From contig NZ_LT629710.1 in NCBI RefSeq assembly GCF_900104535.1, positions 434,001 through 498,000 of the forward strand: a DNA stretch of 64,000 nucleotides. Reading direction: 5' to 3'. The translations under genes and the position numbers were made by a program. The notes under the pieces are model-generated. The model was not told the origin of the DNA. It did no database searches and saw only the letters and a list, made by a program, of their open reading frames with translations. Below, piece after piece: positions 62,441 through 64,000 of the stretch; within the stretch, counting starts at the first letter, position 1; every line of letters starts with the position of its first letter. The stretch is from Nakamurella panacisegetis. Lineage in GTDB: Bacteria; Actinomycetota; Actinomycetes; Mycobacteriales; Nakamurellaceae.

Positions 62441-63579
62441 CGGCTCCCACCGTCGAGCAGTTGACGACCGATCCGCATCCGGCCCTGGCCACGCTCCGCC
62501 GCGACGGCCCGATCGCCTGGGTGGAGTCGATCGGTGGCTGGATGGTCGTGGGTCACGGCCTGGCCACGGCCGTGATGCGTGACCCGGAGCGGTTCACCGT
62601 CGACGATCCGCGATTCACCACCAGCCGGGTCGTGGGCGCGAGCATGTTGTCGACCGACGGCGCCGATCACACCCGCCACCGGCAGCCGTTCGTGTCCCCG
62701 TTCTCGCCCCGGGCGTCCCGAGCCCACTTCGCCGAGTTCGTGGCGCGGGAATCGGCGCGATTGGTCGGCGGGCTGGCCGGCACCGGTACCGCCGAACTGC
62801 GCACCGAACTGGCCGCCCCCCTGGCTACGGCCTGCATGCAGATGGCACTCGGGCTCGAACAGATCCCGGTCACCGAACTGCTCTCCTGGTACGGCGACAT
62901 CGTGTCGGCCGTCGCCGACATCACCGCCGGGGCGCCGCTCCCCGACTCCGGACGGACGGCCTACGCATCGTTGAGCGGCGCCGTACTGGAGGCCACGCGG
63001 ACCGGACACGGGTTCCTCCGTGAGGTGGCCGACGCGGCCGGCGCCTTGACCACGGCGGAGATGCTCGCCAACACCGCGGTGCTGCTCTTCGGAGGGATCG
63101 AGACCACCGAGGGCATGATCGCGAATCTGCTGCTGCATCTTCTCGCCGATCCGTCGCTGGTCGACCAGGTGCGCTCCGAACCCGGCCTGCTGGACGCAGC
63201 GATCGAGGAGTCGTTGCGGCTGGAGCCGGCCGCCGCTGTGGTGGATCGTTATGCCACGGAGGATGTCCGGATCGACGACGTGGTGATTCGCCGGGGTGAT
63301 CTGGTGGTGGTGTCACTGGCCGGGGCCAATCGCGACCCGGCCGTCTTCCCCGAGCCGGACCGGTTCGATCCGCGTCGGGACAACCTGCGACGCCAGCTGG
63401 CGTTCGCCCAGGGTCCGCACGTCTGCATCGGTCTGCACGTCGCCCGGCTGCAGGCCCGCAGCGCCGCCACCGCGGTCCTCGGCCTGCCGAAGGTTCGTCT
63501 CGACCGCTCCGGCACCTGCGCCCCGACCGGCCTGGTCTTCCGCAAGCCGGCTTCCGTCCGCGCCCGGTGGGACACCTGA
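62437..63579 (+). CDS. Cytochrome P450
   Basis: 380-residue P450, haem monooxygenase. I-helix LLFGGIETTEG has Glu where Asp or Glu precedes the oxygen-binding Thr. The K-helix is ESLRLEP (ExxR), and the haem loop FAQGPHVCIGLHVAR fits FxxGxHxCxG. Family class cannot be fixed from this. ATG 62437 overlaps the GT-C stop (ATGA). Electron partner could be the ferredoxin fdxC at 38 kb or others; not shown. Confidence 0.95.
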   Translation: MTAPTVEQLTTDPHPALATLRRDGPIAWVESIGGWMVVGHGLATAVMRDPERFTVDDPRFTTSRVVGASMLSTDGADHTRHRQPFVSPFSPRASRAHFAEFVARESARLVGGLAGTGTAELRTELAAPLATACMQMALGLEQIPVTELLSWYGDIVSAVADITAGAPLPDSGRTAYASLSGAVLEATRTGHGFLREVADAAGALTTAEMLANTAVLLFGGIETTEGMIANLLLHLLADPSLVDQVRSEPGLLDAAIEESLRLEPAAAVVDRYATEDVRIDDVVIRRGDLVVVSLAGANRDPAVFPEPDRFDPRRDNLRRQLAFAQGPHVCIGLHVARLQARSAATAVLGLPKVRLDRSGTCAPTGLVFRKPASVRARWDT

Positions 63580-63634
63580 CCGACGCGTTACGGTGCTCCT
63601 GCGGACGTTGCCCTTCCGGATCGAGGAGGATGCC

Positions 63635-64000
63635 GTGGTCGACACCAGCCCCACCTCCCGCGCGCTGCTCACGCTGGAGATCATCCAGAGCAATCCGGGT
63701 ATCACCGCCGACCGGCTCTCGGACCGACTCGGCATTTCCGAACGCGCGGCCCGCCGTTACGTGGCCATTCTGCGGGAGTCCGAGATCCCCATCGAATCGG
63801 TGCGCGGCCCGTACGGCGGGTACCGCGTCGGTCGCGGAATTCGCCTGCCGCCGTTGGTGTTCAGCTCGACCGAGGCACTGGGCCTGGTGATGGCTGTGCT
63901 CGACGGCAGTCACGCCGCCGGCGACCCGGAGGATCCGGTCGGCCGGGCCCTGGCCAAGATCGTCCGGGCGCTGCCCGAACCCGCGGCCGCCACGGCCGAG
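63635..64000 (+). CDS. HTH/WYL-type transcriptional regulator (start only)
   Basis: First 122 codons of a YafY/WYL-like regulator, open at the window end. An HTH of the DeoR type is visible (ALLTLEIIQSNPGITADRLS, then DRLGISERAARRYVAILRES), followed by GPYGGYRVGRGIRLPPLVFSS, typical before a WYL domain. GTG 63635 follows AGGAGG with 5-nt spacing. The effector domain is outside the window. Confidence 0.85.
   Translation, partial: MVDTSPTSRALLTLEIIQSNPGITADRLSDRLGISERAARRYVAILRESEIPIESVRGPYGGYRVGRGIRLPPLVFSSTEALGLVMAVLDGSHAAGDPEDPVGRALAKIVRALPEPAAATAE

Overview
The window is high-GC (about 70%) actinobacterial chromosome. Gene orders follow those known from mycobacteria and Streptomyces: ahcY-tmk-mtrA-mtrB; pyrR-pyrB-pyrC-carA-carB-pyrF; aroC-aroK-aroB-aroQ-pepP-efp-nusB beside bldD; and typA-lpqW ... 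mshB ... fdxC-dapC-dapD-dapE. A mycothiol gene (mshB), a mycothiol-type DinB enzyme, an MtrAB system, BldD with an intact c-di-GMP motif, and a PimE-like GT87 support a non-model actinobacterium outside the mycobacteria. A Nakamurella-like or Frankia-related lineage is my guess, not a demonstrated fact. No rRNA, tRNA, CRISPR array, transposase or prophage gene was recognised.

Layout. 0-6.2 kb: mtrB (cut by the window edge), mtrA, a membrane protein, tmk, an FKBP prolyl isomerase and ahcY. 6.4-9.0 kb: a divergent MFS exporter/LacI regulator pair with a palindromic operator. 9.0-11.4 kb: three overlapping genes encoding a TIGR04222-like membrane protein with a Cys/Ser/Gly tail, a DUF692/MNIO-type iron oxidase, and a small protein with 15 consecutive glutamines. 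11.4-24.3 kb: ilvD, an EamA exporter and the complete de novo pyrimidine operon behind a PyrR-binding leader hairpin. 24.4-30.9 kb: bldD, then nusB, efp, an M24 peptidase and four shikimate genes. 30.9-40.9 kb: a LOG-family protein, acetate-type transporter, dapE, a secreted transglycosylase-like protein, dapD, a CHAD protein, dapC, ferredoxin, a small membrane protein, mshB and an MFS exporter. 40.9-48.3 kb: a dipeptide/oligopeptide ABC importer with fused ATPases and an unusually large DppB. 48.6-52.2 kb: an LpqW-type lipoprotein and typA. 52.2-54.5 kb: gene-poor DNA with an AbiEi-type protein and palindromic repeats. 54.5-64 kb: an MDMPI-like enzyme, a polar amino-acid ABC importer, a SRPBCC-NUDIX fusion, a GT87 mannosyltransferase, a GT-C-like membrane protein translationally coupled to a cytochrome P450, and the start of a WYL-type regulator.

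How the genes work together. The pyr genes give a full route from bicarbonate and glutamine to UMP; neighbouring genes overlap or lie very close, apart from a 92-nt gap between pyrB and pyrC. The hairpin before pyrR hides its Shine-Dalgarno, as expected for PyrR translational control. The aro and dap clusters feed chorismate and diaminopimelate/lysine. The most unusual system is the MNIO cassette at 9.0-11.4 kb: the Cys-rich hexapeptide-repeat tail of the membrane protein looks like a substrate for oxidative cysteine modification by the DUF692 enzyme, with the polyglutamine protein as candidate partner. A second signature is a set of short tandem duplications (about 15-34 bp) in gene-end and intergenic DNA, several of which span a stop codon.
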